Notes: generated from the letters alone by a model not told the origin. Shown: positions 44,119 to 51,868, numbered from the stretch's first letter. The stretch: 64,000 nt of DNA from Candidatus Saccharimonadota bacterium (GCA_030445245.1 JAUCSD010000001.1:812671-876670), one strand, 5' to 3'. Numbers and translations: made by a program.

Positions 44119-45351
44119 TTAGAGATACCGCGTACTTCCAAATGGAATTTTTTGCTTTACATGGGTACCTGTTCCAAGCGTATCGGCAGCATGAATAGTC
44201 CGATCACCAAATCGCTTATTGATACTATCAATCACTTCCGTGACTTGTTGTTCGCGCGCCAGACTATCGCCAAATAGACTAAGCTGATCATCGACTCCAT
44301 CATTGAGCTCATAGCAGCTGATCCCAATTTCGTAAATGCCAGCCGGCACACCCGCAAATAACATTGAAGCCTGAGCGTAGATGGCACCATTGCTAAAAAA
44401 CGGCAGCTCACACATGTGCCGAGCATGCCAGTAGCCGCGTTCGGTGGTTTTGGCATATACCAGCACCCCACGAGCCTGTTTGCCTTGGGAGCGTAACTTA
44501 GCCCCAACCGATTCGCATAAATGATGCAGCCGCTGGAGTATCAGGGCATGCGGTAAGTTTTTCGCCTCCAACACATACTGCCGACCAACTGTCTTTAGGT
44601 CGTGCGTTACGTCGTCGACCTCATGGCCGCGTAGCCGTTGGTGCCACTGCTCACCGAGGATGCTTTTAAACACCATCGTATGCAATGTATGAGCATCTGT
44701 ATCTAGAAAATCGATAGGTGTATAAATACCCACAGCATTAAGACGATGTTCATTATGTTTAGCTATACCCGTTAAGTCGGTTAGTTTGAGACCAGTCAGT
44801 ACTTGACGCAAATTAGTATGATCAATGATATCAAGGCCATCGGGTTTATGAAGACTAGCTGCCGTTTTGGCGAGGAACCGATTGGTACTAATGCCCACAT
44901 TGCAACGCATTGCCCGTCCGATTTCTTGTCTTAGACGCAATTTCATTTCATGACCAACGTCGACCAAGTCACGATCACGAATAATGTCGGTTGTGACATG
45001 GAAATCAATTACCCCCTCGTCAATGCTTTTCATCGTAATGTGCGGCGAGTAACGCTTCATAATGCTCATCATCTTATGGTACACATACCGATATTTTGCC
45101 GGATCGCTTTCAAGCGTGACGAGACCAGGAACCAGTCTCTTTGCATCCTTTACTCGCATGCCCACCTTCACGCCGAATGCTTTTGCCTCATAGCTTGCCG
45201 TTACGATTGACGTACTCTCCGTTCGGCGATTCACAATCGCTACCGGCCTATCGCGTAACATCGGCCTTGCCTGCTGTTCTACTGTTGCAAAACAAGAGTT
45301 GAGGTCAATATGCATGATCAGAGGCCGTTCTGCATTATAGTACTCAATCAT
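44119..45351 (-). CDS. Y-family DNA polymerase (DinB/UmuC-like)
   Basis: 410 aa from the ATG at 45351. The palm has MHIDLNSCFATVEQ, with the metal-binding Asp, and SIDEGVIDF with the second acidic pair. A helix-hairpin-helix thumb (KLTDLTGIAKHNEHRL) and a C-terminal little-finger domain follow. These polymerases copy damaged DNA. Its start overlaps the stop of the 88-codon gene upstream by 8 nt, so the two are co-translated. SOS control cannot be judged; no LexA box was recognised. Confidence 0.88.
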   Translation of the reverse strand: MIEYYNAERPLIMHIDLNSCFATVEQQARPMLRDRPVAIVNRRTESTSIVTASYEAKAFGVKVGMRVKDAKRLVPGLVTLESDPAKYRYVYHKMMSIMKRYSPHITMKSIDEGVIDFHVTTDIIRDRDLVDVGHEMKLRLRQEIGRAMRCNVGISTNRFLAKTAASLHKPDGLDIIDHTNLRQVLTGLKLTDLTGIAKHNEHRLNAVGIYTPIDFLDTDAHTLHTMVFKSILGEQWHQRLRGHEVDDVTHDLKTVGRQYVLEAKNLPHALILQRLHHLCESVGAKLRSQGKQARGVLVYAKTTERGYWHARHMCELPFFSNGAIYAQASMLFAGVPAGIYEIGISCYELNDGVDDQLSLFGDSLAREQQVTEVIDSINKRFGDRTIHAADTLGTGTHVKQKIPFGSTRYL

Positions 45352-45610
45352 AATGGTCCGCCTCACGAGTCAGGTGCCATGTCAGTCGTTCGGTGTCAAA
45401 TTCCAAACGATAGTCTGCCCCACCATCAGTTACGTCAAATACGTGGATTGTCCGCATTCCCTTAGTGCTGGGGTGACGCAAGCCTATCTCGCTCACACTC
45501 ACTTCTCTTCCGCTTGCTCGGCGAAAACACAGTGGCTTACAGGGGTTTAGTCCTTCGCCAAAACTCGCTAATACCTCTACTCGCTCGTTCAAAAAAGTTT
45601 CATCATTCAT
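45344..45610 (-). CDS. Small protein coupled to Y-family polymerase
   Basis: 88 aa from the ATG at 45610, with a GAGGA SD about 11 nt upstream. It is beta-rich, with CFRRASGREVSVSEIGLRH, HVFDVTDGGADYRLEFD and a final LTWHLTREAD, a pattern that resembles DUF6504-type small proteins seen beside translesion polymerases. The 8-nt overlap with the polymerase start argues for a shared complex. The family match is from memory of the pattern and needs a profile search. Confidence 0.6.
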   Translation of the reverse strand: MNDETFLNERVEVLASFGEGLNPCKPLCFRRASGREVSVSEIGLRHPSTKGMRTIHVFDVTDGGADYRLEFDTERLTWHLTREADHYD

Positions 45611-45616
45611 CGTCAA

Positions 45617-45890
45617 AAATCCTCAAAAAATAATTAGTTGAGAAACGATCTTTTAGTTGTATCGCCCGTTTTCCTTGCCCGTTTCTAGCATGGAATCCGA
45701 AGACGATGAATGATCCAGTTGCGAGGGACGCTTTGCTTTATAAAAAGCTAGTGTGTATCGCTTGGAAGTACTTACTATTATACGCTGTAGAATACACACC
45801 TGGCAAATCACTTCAACTTTCACTCTTATCATGGGAGTTCATCAGCATAGCGAAGTAGCTATGGAGTCGAATACGGAAGAGGAGCCAGGC
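45617..45890. other. Non-coding gap before the GC-rich genes
   Basis: No open frame with a start signal and no recognisable RNA family was seen in the roughly 310 bases between the polymerase unit and the first GC-rich gene, apart from the hairpin at its right end. It probably contains the promoter of the polymerase unit. Confidence 0.4.
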
Positions 45891-45922
45891 AGGTGACGGC
45901 GGGACTTCCCGCCGTCACCTGC
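45891..45922 (-). repeat. 15-bp GC-rich hairpin after a GC-rich gene
   Basis: Arms 45891-45905 and 45908-45922 match perfectly (15 bp) around a 2-nt centre. It lies 7 nt past the stop of the next gene. No U-run follows, so it is a terminator-like or mRNA-protecting hairpin rather than a classical terminator. Confidence 0.75.
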
Positions 45923-45928
45923 TGGAAC

Positions 45929-46366
45929 TCAGGACGTCTTCTTGAAGTGCTGGTGAGCCATGAGGCCGGCTTCACGAAGCGCCTTTAGGACATCTGGCCG
46001 TAGGCGCTCCCTCCGCAAACTCTTCTCCCAGGCTCTCTGGGCAGCCGTCGCCTTGCGGCTCGGGTCATGCCGCTTCGCTTCAGCCTCTGCCTGGACCTCT
46101 TTGAGTCTGCGAACGAGATCATCGACGTGACGGCCTAATGGCGGCTGTCCATCATGAAACAAGACCAGCGCCGCGTTGCCGAGCGCTCTTGCCAGGAGAG
46201 GAACCATGCCGCTCCGCTGCGTATTGGTAATCCAAGATTTCACCAGCGGCTCGGCAAGACCTCGTACATCTCCTTCCCCCAGTTGGCTAAGATACCCCAC
46301 GAGATAGTCGATGTGCTGACCTGGGGTGTTCTCGGGATTGACCTTGATCGGCGGCAAGTTAGCCAC
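45929..46366 (-). CDS. Uncharacterised GC-rich gene product 1
   Basis: 145 aa from the GTG at 46366, chosen because AGAGGGG lies 8 nt upstream; an ATG at 46396 would give ten more residues but has no SD. The protein is Arg/Ala/Leu-rich, helical and basic, with RRLKEVQAEAEAKRHDP and AWEKSLRRERLRPDVLKAL. There is no signal or membrane helix. GC is about 67% in a 60-base sample (46021-46080), far above most of the window. No family is recognised. Confidence 0.6.
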   Translation of the reverse strand: MANLPPIKVNPENTPGQHIDYLVGYLSQLGEGDVRGLAEPLVKSWITNTQRSGMVPLLARALGNAALVLFHDGQPPLGRHVDDLVRRLKEVQAEAEAKRHDPSRKATAAQRAWEKSLRRERLRPDVLKALREAGLMAHQHFKKTS

Positions 46367-46515
46367 TGCAATTCCCCTCTTCCGTGAAGTCCTCATTGGC
46401 GAGAACCGTAATCACTTTAGCATATTCCCCGCAAGGTCTAATAGTCACTACCTTCAACCTCGAACCTTCTATTCAAGCCCACAGGTGGTGCACCAGCATT
46501 TAACCGTAGCTGGCA

Positions 46516-46532
46516 TGGATGAACTTCATCCA
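46516..46532 (-). repeat. Hairpin after GC-rich gene 2
   Basis: TGGATGA-act-TCATCCA, a 7-bp perfect stem within a longer imperfect one (flanked by CGTA and TACG), 14 nt past the stop of the next gene. There is no U-run. Confidence 0.5.
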
Positions 46533-46546
46533 CGGTGGTACGTATG

Positions 46547-46924
46547 TCATCTCCTCCTTGAAGCCGACAATGGTGGGTTAAGACCGTTCAACCAGTCCAT
46601 GAGCAAGGCGCACATGTCCGTGTTCAGGCCTTTTGTCTCAGCGAAGAAACGGGAGCTTCCCCTCATCATACGGAGTTGTGCGCCGTACGTCTGGAGCGAG
46701 TTGCGCGTCACGACGAGCTTGTTCGTCTCGTCGAATGATCCGAACGAGCTCCTTCTTACACGCCTCCCTCTTTCGTCTCTGACCTGCAGGATTCTGGTTC
46801 GAGTTGCACCGCCTGGACGGGTCACGAGATGCATCCAGAGAGCCCTGAGGTCTTCATGGTGCAGTCGCAGGCCCAGGTCGGAGTACCTGGTCAGGCTGTC
46901 GAATCCCAGTATATCTGATGACAT
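46547..46924 (-). CDS. Uncharacterised GC-rich gene product 2
   Basis: 125 aa from the ATG at 46924: SD AAGGAG stands 5 nt upstream, whereas the GTG two codons earlier overlaps the SD. The protein is Arg/Leu-rich with LGLRLHHEDLRALWMHLV and MCALLMDWLNGLNPP, helical and soluble. A consensus promoter TTGACT-N17-TATAAA precedes it with a leader near 30 nt. GC-rich and Arg-codon-rich relative to neighbours. No family is recognised. Confidence 0.62.
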   Translation of the reverse strand: MSSDILGFDSLTRYSDLGLRLHHEDLRALWMHLVTRPGGATRTRILQVRDERGRRVRRSSFGSFDETNKLVVTRNSLQTYGAQLRMMRGSSRFFAETKGLNTDMCALLMDWLNGLNPPLSASRRR

Positions 46925-46959
46925 GATCACTCCTTAAACAGTGCCGACGGACCATCTCT

Positions 46960-46988
46960 TTTATATCCTATAAACCACGGGTAGTCAA
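46960..46988 (-). promoter_or_regulatory. Consensus promoter of GC-rich gene 2
   Basis: Minus-strand TTGACT (46983-46988), 17-bp spacer, TATAAA (46960-46965). With the SD this gives a classical leadered mRNA, unlike the leaderless neighbours. Confidence 0.7.
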
Positions 46989-46999
46989 AAAAGCCTTTG

Positions 47000-47632
47000 T
47001 TACTTAACGATAAGACCGAGCTCATGGGCTAAATAGGGCGCGGCCGTTACAAGCTGCAGATCGTCGATAATCGCGCCTTTGAGCGAGCGCCATCCGATAA
47101 GTTCGTTTAGCTGTGATCCACGTAGATCCACCTGCTTGCACTTTGCTTGTTCGAACACGGTCCGCTCAAGCGTACAGGATTGAAACGTAACGTCGTAAAG
47201 AGTTGCGCCTAGAAGATCGGTTTCGGTCAGGGTGCAATCAATGAATGCCACCCGGCGCAGATCGGCAAATCGGAAGTTGGCCACATCAAGTTTGCAACTC
47301 GTGAAAGTTACGTCATGCAGATCTGTCTTATTAAAATCAACACCTGTCATCCGACAACCGGTAAACGTCGCTCGATTTATTGCTCCTCTCGCCATTAAAG
47401 CGGCTGAGAAATCACACTGCTTAGCAGCCAAGTCACGGACACTAATCCGTTCAAAGTGCGCGGCGGTAAAGGTTACCTTGTCTAGCATCACACTGCTGAC
47501 TTCAAGTGATGTCACTGGCTGATTAGTTGCATCAATATCCGTAAGTCGAATGTCCTCTAAGTCACCCGAGAGTAAATCATCGAGTGAACCATCTTCAAGA
47601 ACTGTTGCGATTCGCGGAGCACTTATCTTCAT
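47000..47632 (-). CDS. Pentapeptide-repeat protein
   Basis: 210 aa from the ATG at 47632. Repeats of the A(D/N)LxX type run from about residue 60 to 190: for example CDFSAALMARGAINRATF, ANFRFADLRRVAF and TDLLGATLYDVTF. They build a right-handed quadrilateral beta-helix, as in Qnr/MfpA DNA mimics and many other proteins; the function here is unknown. The start is decided by TATACT exactly 6 nt upstream; a 16-codon extension is rejected. Its promoter overlaps that of the divergent tRNA-Met. Confidence 0.85.
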   Translation of the reverse strand: MKISAPRIATVLEDGSLDDLLSGDLEDIRLTDIDATNQPVTSLEVSSVMLDKVTFTAAHFERISVRDLAAKQCDFSAALMARGAINRATFTGCRMTGVDFNKTDLHDVTFTSCKLDVANFRFADLRRVAFIDCTLTETDLLGATLYDVTFQSCTLERTVFEQAKCKQVDLRGSQLNELIGWRSLKGAIIDDLQLVTAAPYLAHELGLIVK

Positions 47633-47644
47633 TTCACCAGTATA
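47633..47644 (-). promoter_or_regulatory. -10 box with 6-nt spacing to pentapeptide gene
   Basis: Minus-strand TATACT (47639-47644), 6 nt, ATG at 47632. The divergent tRNA promoter TACAAT is at 47672-47677. Confidence 0.65.
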
Positions 47645-47691
47645 CCACTGGAAAAACATCCCCATCTTTGGTACAATCAACCAAGGTAAAT

Positions 47692-47768
47692 GGCAGCATA
47701 GCTCAGTTGGTTAGAGCGTAGGACTCATAAGCCTAAGGTCACAGGTTCGAACCCTGTTGCTGCTACCA
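47692..47768 (+). tRNA. tRNA with anticodon CAU (elongator Met or Ile2), CCA encoded
   Basis: 77 nt. The acceptor stem is GGCAGCA/TGCTGCT (G1 pairs U72), the D stem GCTC/GAGC, anticodon arm TAGGA-CTCATAA-GCCTA with an A31/G39 mismatch, T arm ACAGG/CCTGT with TTCGAAC. The anticodon is CAT. It lacks the three G-C pairs and the C1/A72 mismatch of initiator tRNA, so it is the elongator or the TilS substrate tRNA-Ile2; tilS is in this window. TACAAT lies 14 nt upstream. Confidence 0.93.
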
Positions 47769-47810
47769 TGAAAATCCCCTCATCGAAAGATGGGGGTATT
47801 TTCATGGTAG
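47763..47810 (+). repeat. 22-bp hairpin overlapping the tRNA 3' end
   Basis: Arms 47763-47784 and 47789-47810 pair over 22 positions with one mismatch and one G-U pair, closed by a GAAA tetraloop. The left arm starts at tRNA nucleotide 71 and includes the discriminator and CCA, the same layout as at tRNA-Lys. No U-run follows. Confidence 0.88.
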
Positions 47811-47860
47811 AAAAGGATGACGCTCAACTTTAACAAATATATGACAAGTTACAGAAATGT

Positions 47861-48574
47861 CTACTTATCAGAATTGCGACGTGCGATTTCATCTCCATAT
47901 GCCTGGTCTTGAAGAGCAGAGTGTTTCAGAGCGCTCATGAACAAGCCTTTTTTTACTTGAGCAGATACGTCTTTTGCGCCGTTCTCGATGTCGTACGCTT
48001 CTCGCTCTGCCTTCAGATATTGACGTTCCGCTTCCTTGTGAATGTCATCCAACCCATAGTACTTATCATTTAAGCGGACGGGGACATTCGGTTCCGAATC
48101 TTCATCTGGAACATGAAAGTCTAAAACACGACCAAACTTTGCAACGAGTGGGCGCATAGCTTCAGGTACTGCGCTCTCTTCAGAATCCGTTAAATCATAG
48201 ATAGAGATCAGCGGATTGTGGTCTCTCCACATTAACCTTTTTGATTTCAACTCAGGAGGAATCACAACATCGCTCTGCTCGCCATTCATTAAAAACCTGT
48301 AAGCAGTTGACGGCACGTCATGATCTGTCTTAGCAGCGATCATCACCACTTCTCCGCTCTCATTTATATACGATGACGTCTTTCCGTAGCCTTCTTCTTT
48401 CCATAGTGCTTCGGTACTCTTATTTGCATCTTCAAGCTCATCAAGACCTTGCGGTAGTTCGCCACGCATAATACGTCCAGTCAAATCGGCAAGCATGCGA
48501 AGGTGCTCTTTGTCCTCAAGCTCTTCTCTGTCATTATCAAGTTCTTCATTGTTTGTTTCTGTAACGTTTTCCAT
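47861..48574 (-). CDS. Uncharacterised acidic protein
   Basis: 237 aa, strongly acidic N-terminus (NNEELDNDREELEDKEH), soluble, mixed helix/strand, with DVVIPPELKSKRLMWRDH and a C-terminal helical region of Lys/Glu/Ala. No family is recognised. It starts 6 nt after TAATAT, inside an imperfect palindrome that nearly repeats the one before the DUF1704 peptidase gene, which suggests a common regulator. Confidence 0.68.
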   Translation of the reverse strand: MENVTETNNEELDNDREELEDKEHLRMLADLTGRIMRGELPQGLDELEDANKSTEALWKEEGYGKTSSYINESGEVVMIAAKTDHDVPSTAYRFLMNGEQSDVVIPPELKSKRLMWRDHNPLISIYDLTDSEESAVPEAMRPLVAKFGRVLDFHVPDEDSEPNVPVRLNDKYYGLDDIHKEAERQYLKAEREAYDIENGAKDVSAQVKKGLFMSALKHSALQDQAYGDEIARRNSDK

Positions 48575-48604
48575 TTGCTTATATTAACATACTTATGCTT
48601 TAAA
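48575..48604 (-). promoter_or_regulatory. -10 box within an operator-like palindrome
   Basis: Minus-strand TAATAT (48581-48586) 6 nt before the ATG. The 17-nt string CATAAGTATGTTAATAT differs by one base from the one at the DUF1704 promoter, and TTAA/CATA half-sites again flank the centre. Confidence 0.5.
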
Positions 48605-48826
48605 CGCAAGTATGGCACAGCACTATACGCTCGAACCCTACCCCTGAACTCCTACTTATTGCGAGTTTTTAGAATGTTCCACTATGTCACTTATTACAAT
48701 CAGTTCGTGAAGGATTAAGCCCCACTTCGAATCGGTCACTCTTACCAAGGAAAATATTTCTGCCCCTAGCGGAATATCTTTAGACTTATTTCATGACGTA
48801 TAAAGGATAGATCGCAACGTGTTTCT

Positions 48827-49930
48827 ATGTTAAATTTATTAAAAAGGACTGGCAAAATAAATATGACATCTCAAAAAATAAAACAGCCTCAAAAACGATC
48901 ATCTAAGAAACAATCCGGTTTTTGGAATAGGCATCGACGGCTTTGTAAATGGCTCCTGGGTATATTTGGTACTACCCTTTTACTTATCCTGGCAGTCTAC
49001 ATTGCTTTCCAGATAAGCCCTTGGCCTAACGCACTTCTCATTCGTCAGGGATTCGACAAAGGAAGCCTCAAGACTTCTCAGGCGCTTGAAAAATATACTC
49101 CGAATACTGTTACTCAAATAGAGAATCAACAGTATCGAGCGAACGATAAAGATGCTCGTATTGATGTTTTCTACCCAGATAAGACCACAGTTCCGCTGCC
49201 TACGATCGTATGGGTACACGGCGGAGCGTGGGTATCTGGTGATAAGGATGACGTCGATAATTACATGAAGATTCTCGCATCCCATGGGTTTACAACCGTC
49301 AGCGTGAACTATACCATTGCGCCCGAAAAACAATACCCAACACCAATTACACAGCTCAATGACGCTTTGGGCTACTTACAACGAAACGCTAAACGACTCA
49401 ATGTTGACGACTCACGTTTCATGCTAGGGGGTGACTCAGCAGGTTCGCAAATTGTAGCCCAAATGGCGAACATCATAACGAGTCAGGCCTATGCTAAAGA
49501 AATAGATATTCATCCGCAGCTGACAGCAGACAAACTCAAAGGATTACTTCTAAACTGTGGCGCATACGATCTTGCGCTGCCTGATTACAACGGAGAATTC
49601 GGCAAACTTCTCCATACGGTACTATGGGCGTATTCTGGAGATAAAGATTTTCTTAATGATCCAAAACTCAAAACTGCATCCGTCGTTAACTACCTTACGC
49701 CTGCCTTTCCTCCTTCCTTTATTACGGCCGGTAACGTTGATCCATTATTAGCACAATCGACAGAACTTGCACAAAAGCTAGAAGCACTCAGAGTGCCTAC
49801 ATCAACTCTCTTCTATCCAGCTAATCACCGGCCAGAACTCAATCACGAGTATCAATTCAATCTTGACACAAGCGACGGACAACAGGCACTGAAGCAAATG
49901 GTAGACTTTGCCAAACAGCACACTCAGTAA
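48827..49930 (+). CDS. Alpha/beta hydrolase (esterase/lipase), membrane-anchored
   Basis: 367 aa. A basic N-terminus with Lys/Gln repeats and one membrane helix (about 46-66) precede the hydrolase domain. WVHGGAWVSGDKDDV has the HGG oxyanion loop, GGDSAGSQ the nucleophile Ser, NVDPLLAQ the Asp and NHRPELNHEY the His. This is the hormone-sensitive-lipase/BD-FAE type, exposed outside the membrane. An internal ATG at 48863 could be the start; neither has a good SD. Confidence 0.82.
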   Translation: MLNLLKRTGKINMTSQKIKQPQKRSSKKQSGFWNRHRRLCKWLLGIFGTTLLLILAVYIAFQISPWPNALLIRQGFDKGSLKTSQALEKYTPNTVTQIENQQYRANDKDARIDVFYPDKTTVPLPTIVWVHGGAWVSGDKDDVDNYMKILASHGFTTVSVNYTIAPEKQYPTPITQLNDALGYLQRNAKRLNVDDSRFMLGGDSAGSQIVAQMANIITSQAYAKEIDIHPQLTADKLKGLLLNCGAYDLALPDYNGEFGKLLHTVLWAYSGDKDFLNDPKLKTASVVNYLTPAFPPSFITAGNVDPLLAQSTELAQKLEALRVPTSTLFYPANHRPELNHEYQFNLDTSDGQQALKQMVDFAKQHTQ

Positions 49931-50003
49931 AGTCTGTTCGTTTTCTAATCAATGGTTAGGCTCTAAAGATAAGATAGAAATCGAGTTGGTGGTAAAAGGA
50001 GAT

Positions 50004-50028
50004 CCCCGTGGCACAGCATGCCACGGGG
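50004..50028 (-). repeat. Hairpin after GC-rich gene 3
   Basis: Arms 50004-50013 and 50019-50028 (10 bp, GC-rich) with a 5-nt loop, 34 nt past the stop of the next gene. There is no U-run. Confidence 0.7.
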
Positions 50029-50061
50029 ACGATCCGTTGGTCAGACGAGCGCGGTGACAGG

Positions 50062-50385
50062 TTATTCCATCACCACCCAGAACCTCCTATCCTCGAAGTC
50101 CCCGCCGCCGTGGTTGAAGAGCATGTCGTTGCTGGTCAGGCGCTTCATGGAGACCAGCATCAGCCTGAACTGAGACGCGAGATCGGGTGAGAAGAGGGGA
50201 GGAATCTCAACCCCCAGCTTTTCCAGCTCAGCAGCAACACGCACGTAGACACACACGCCGTTGAGAGGCGCAGCCTCTCGGACAGCCTTCCCGCGGATGC
50301 GGGCCCTGGCGCCACGACGTGCGACTGCTCGCAGCGCCTCGAGCACCAGCATGTCCATTTCTTCGTCCGTCATGCGTTTGGGCAT
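50062..50385 (-). CDS. Uncharacterised GC-rich gene product 3
   Basis: 107 aa with an SD-like GGAAGG about 8 nt before the ATG. Features: DEEMDMLVLEALRAVARRG, an Arg-rich stretch (RGARARIRGKAVR), and a basic helix. It is soluble and small; a helix-turn-helix is possible but not shown. GC reaches 75% in 50281-50340. An AT-rich palindrome lies in its promoter region. No family is recognised. Confidence 0.6.
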   Translation of the reverse strand: MPKRMTDEEMDMLVLEALRAVARRGARARIRGKAVREAAPLNGVCVYVRVAAELEKLGVEIPPLFSPDLASQFRLMLVSMKRLTSNDMLFNHGGGDFEDRRFWVVME

Positions 50386-50428
50386 CTAACCGGCCTTCCG
50401 TTCGGAATGGTGTGCGGATCGTTATATA

Positions 50429-50455
50429 TTGTAATATATAATTTATACATTACAA
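50429..50455. promoter_or_regulatory. 27-bp AT-rich near-palindrome before GC-rich gene 3
   Basis: Arms TTGTAAT and ATTACAA with mirrored TATA inside, in the gap between the GC-rich gene and the kinase gene. Both orientations can serve as a promoter, so it may be an operator. Confidence 0.4.
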
Positions 50456-50501
50456 TACCCTCAAATGCATGTTCGACACAGGCTGAACCCATGGCTAGTT
50501 T

Positions 50502-51284
50502 CTATGTTACTCGCGTACCGATCTGGTTACCCTCCATGGCTTTTTTTAATGCCCCCTGTTCCATGCCTGAAATAAGATAGACGCTGTCGGCAAGTTCTGC
50601 CGCCTTACGAGCACTTTTAACCTTGCCTTCAATGCCACCCGTCACGTCTTTTGTGTCGCTTTGGTAGGTAAATACCAGCTGATCCTTTTCAAGTACCGGG
50701 ATGGTCTTACGATCCTCATCCCATACGCCATCAGAGTCCATACAGTAAATGACAATGATCTCTTCATAGAGTTCACGTAGGTCTTCGAGACATATTTGCA
50801 GTATCTTTTCGGTCGACATGATAGTGAGGCCGCGTACGGAATCGAGTGCTACATCGCCGTGCACCATAGGAATACAGCCGGAAGCTAGCAGCTGCCGTAG
50901 TGGCTGTAGAAACGAGGAAGTGACCGCTCCGTCGCTGGCCATCAAAAAAGCTGAAGGAGAGATAGAGAAGGCTGGGATGCCCCTCTCGGTAAGCTGATCG
51001 ACTACCATTTCATTGAGTTTCCGTACGTTGTTATGGATAACACACATACCGTAAAACTGCTCGGCTGGTTCGATGTTTTTCTTGAGCATATACCTGAGTG
51101 CTTGCATATGGCCAAACGAACCAGCTCCTGTGCCGATAATTAAATCAGCATCTGGAAGAGCCTGTTTGACTTCCTTCACCTGCTCCGCGCACCGTGCGAT
51201 TATGTCTGGTCTTGCCGTATCCTCTTTTTCTTTATCGCTAATAAGACTGCCGCCGAACTTAATCAAAACAAGTTGCTTCTTCAT
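50502..51284 (-). CDS. Isopentenyl phosphate kinase-like amino acid kinase
   Basis: 260 aa of the amino-acid-kinase fold. LIKFGGSLISDK is the N-terminal Gly/Lys loop, GAGSFGHM (53-60) has the catalytic His59 used by isopentenyl phosphate kinases and fosfomycin kinases, MVHGDVALD matches the IPK core, and DVTGGIEGKVKSA the ATP site. IPK makes IPP from isopentenyl phosphate. A TACTAT box lies 6 nt before the ATG. Alternative: another phosphate-acting member of the family, so confidence in the exact substrate is modest. Confidence 0.7.
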   Translation of the reverse strand: MKKQLVLIKFGGSLISDKEKEDTARPDIIARCAEQVKEVKQALPDADLIIGTGAGSFGHMQALRYMLKKNIEPAEQFYGMCVIHNNVRKLNEMVVDQLTERGIPAFSISPSAFLMASDGAVTSSFLQPLRQLLASGCIPMVHGDVALDSVRGLTIMSTEKILQICLEDLRELYEEIIVIYCMDSDGVWDEDRKTIPVLEKDQLVFTYQSDTKDVTGGIEGKVKSARKAAELADSVYLISGMEQGALKKAMEGNQIGTRVT

Positions 51285-51393
51285 CTCTTTATAGTAACAG
51301 CCTATGTATAAGCGATATCCGAACCTGAGTAATAGTGACTGGTTTTGTATAGGAAAATGTCCGACATCGTCTCTGTTGTTATGCGGCGGAGTA

Positions 51394-51422
51394 TTGACTT
51401 TTTAATATGATTATGTTATTAT
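51394..51422 (+). promoter_or_regulatory. Consensus promoter of GC-rich gene 4
   Basis: TTGACT (51394-51399), 17-bp spacer, TATTAT (51417-51422). Leader about 35 nt to the ATG with an SD. Confidence 0.7.
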
Positions 51423-51463
51423 TGCACCCGTACGCACTTTGGACAATTCGCGGAGGCATTGCC

Positions 51464-51868
51464 ATGTCGAGAATCATCAGGGCAGCCGTTATCGCCCTCT
51501 TCCCCGTCATCTACCTCACTCTCGTCTGGAGTATCTGCTCGGCACAAGCCGACGGCATCCAGGTCAGCTGGGGGTTCACCCGGGGATTCCTGCTGTTCGC
51601 AGGTGTGGTGTGCTTCGGCGCAACCATCCTGCTCACCTCGTTCCTCAACCTTCCCGCCTCGCTGCCCCTGATGGCCGAGGAGAAGGTGGAAGACAAGGCG
51701 ATCGTCACGCACGACCACCACGTCACCGTGGACATGCTTCCGGCCTACCCGCGCGAGCCGCTCCTGCAGCCCGACGAGCAGCGACTGCTCATCAAGGTCG
51801 CGGCCGTCACTGTGGTCGCCAGCCTGGTCGTGTTCCAGCTCTTCAAGCGCTGGAACAAGAAGGGGTAA
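51464..51868 (+). CDS. GC-rich gene product 4, membrane protein
   Basis: 134 aa from the ATG at 51464, with GGAGG (51452-51456) 7 nt upstream; the longer reading from 51407 starts before the promoter's expected start point. It has two or three hydrophobic segments: an N-terminal one (about 5-25), one at about 40-65 and one at the C-terminus (about 105-125), followed by FKRWNKKG. A hydrophilic loop has DKAIVTHDHHVTVDMLP with a His cluster. GC is 63% in 51661-51720. No family is recognised. Confidence 0.65.
   Translation: MSRIIRAAVIALFPVIYLTLVWSICSAQADGIQVSWGFTRGFLLFAGVVCFGATILLTSFLNLPASLPLMAEEKVEDKAIVTHDHHVTVDMLPAYPREPLLQPDEQRLLIKVAAVTVVASLVVFQLFKRWNKKG

Noticed and set aside
46326-46937. A 203-codon plus-strand frame across two GC-rich genes
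   Set aside because: GC-rich DNA leaves many frames open; the minus-strand frames have promoters, SD sites and hairpins.
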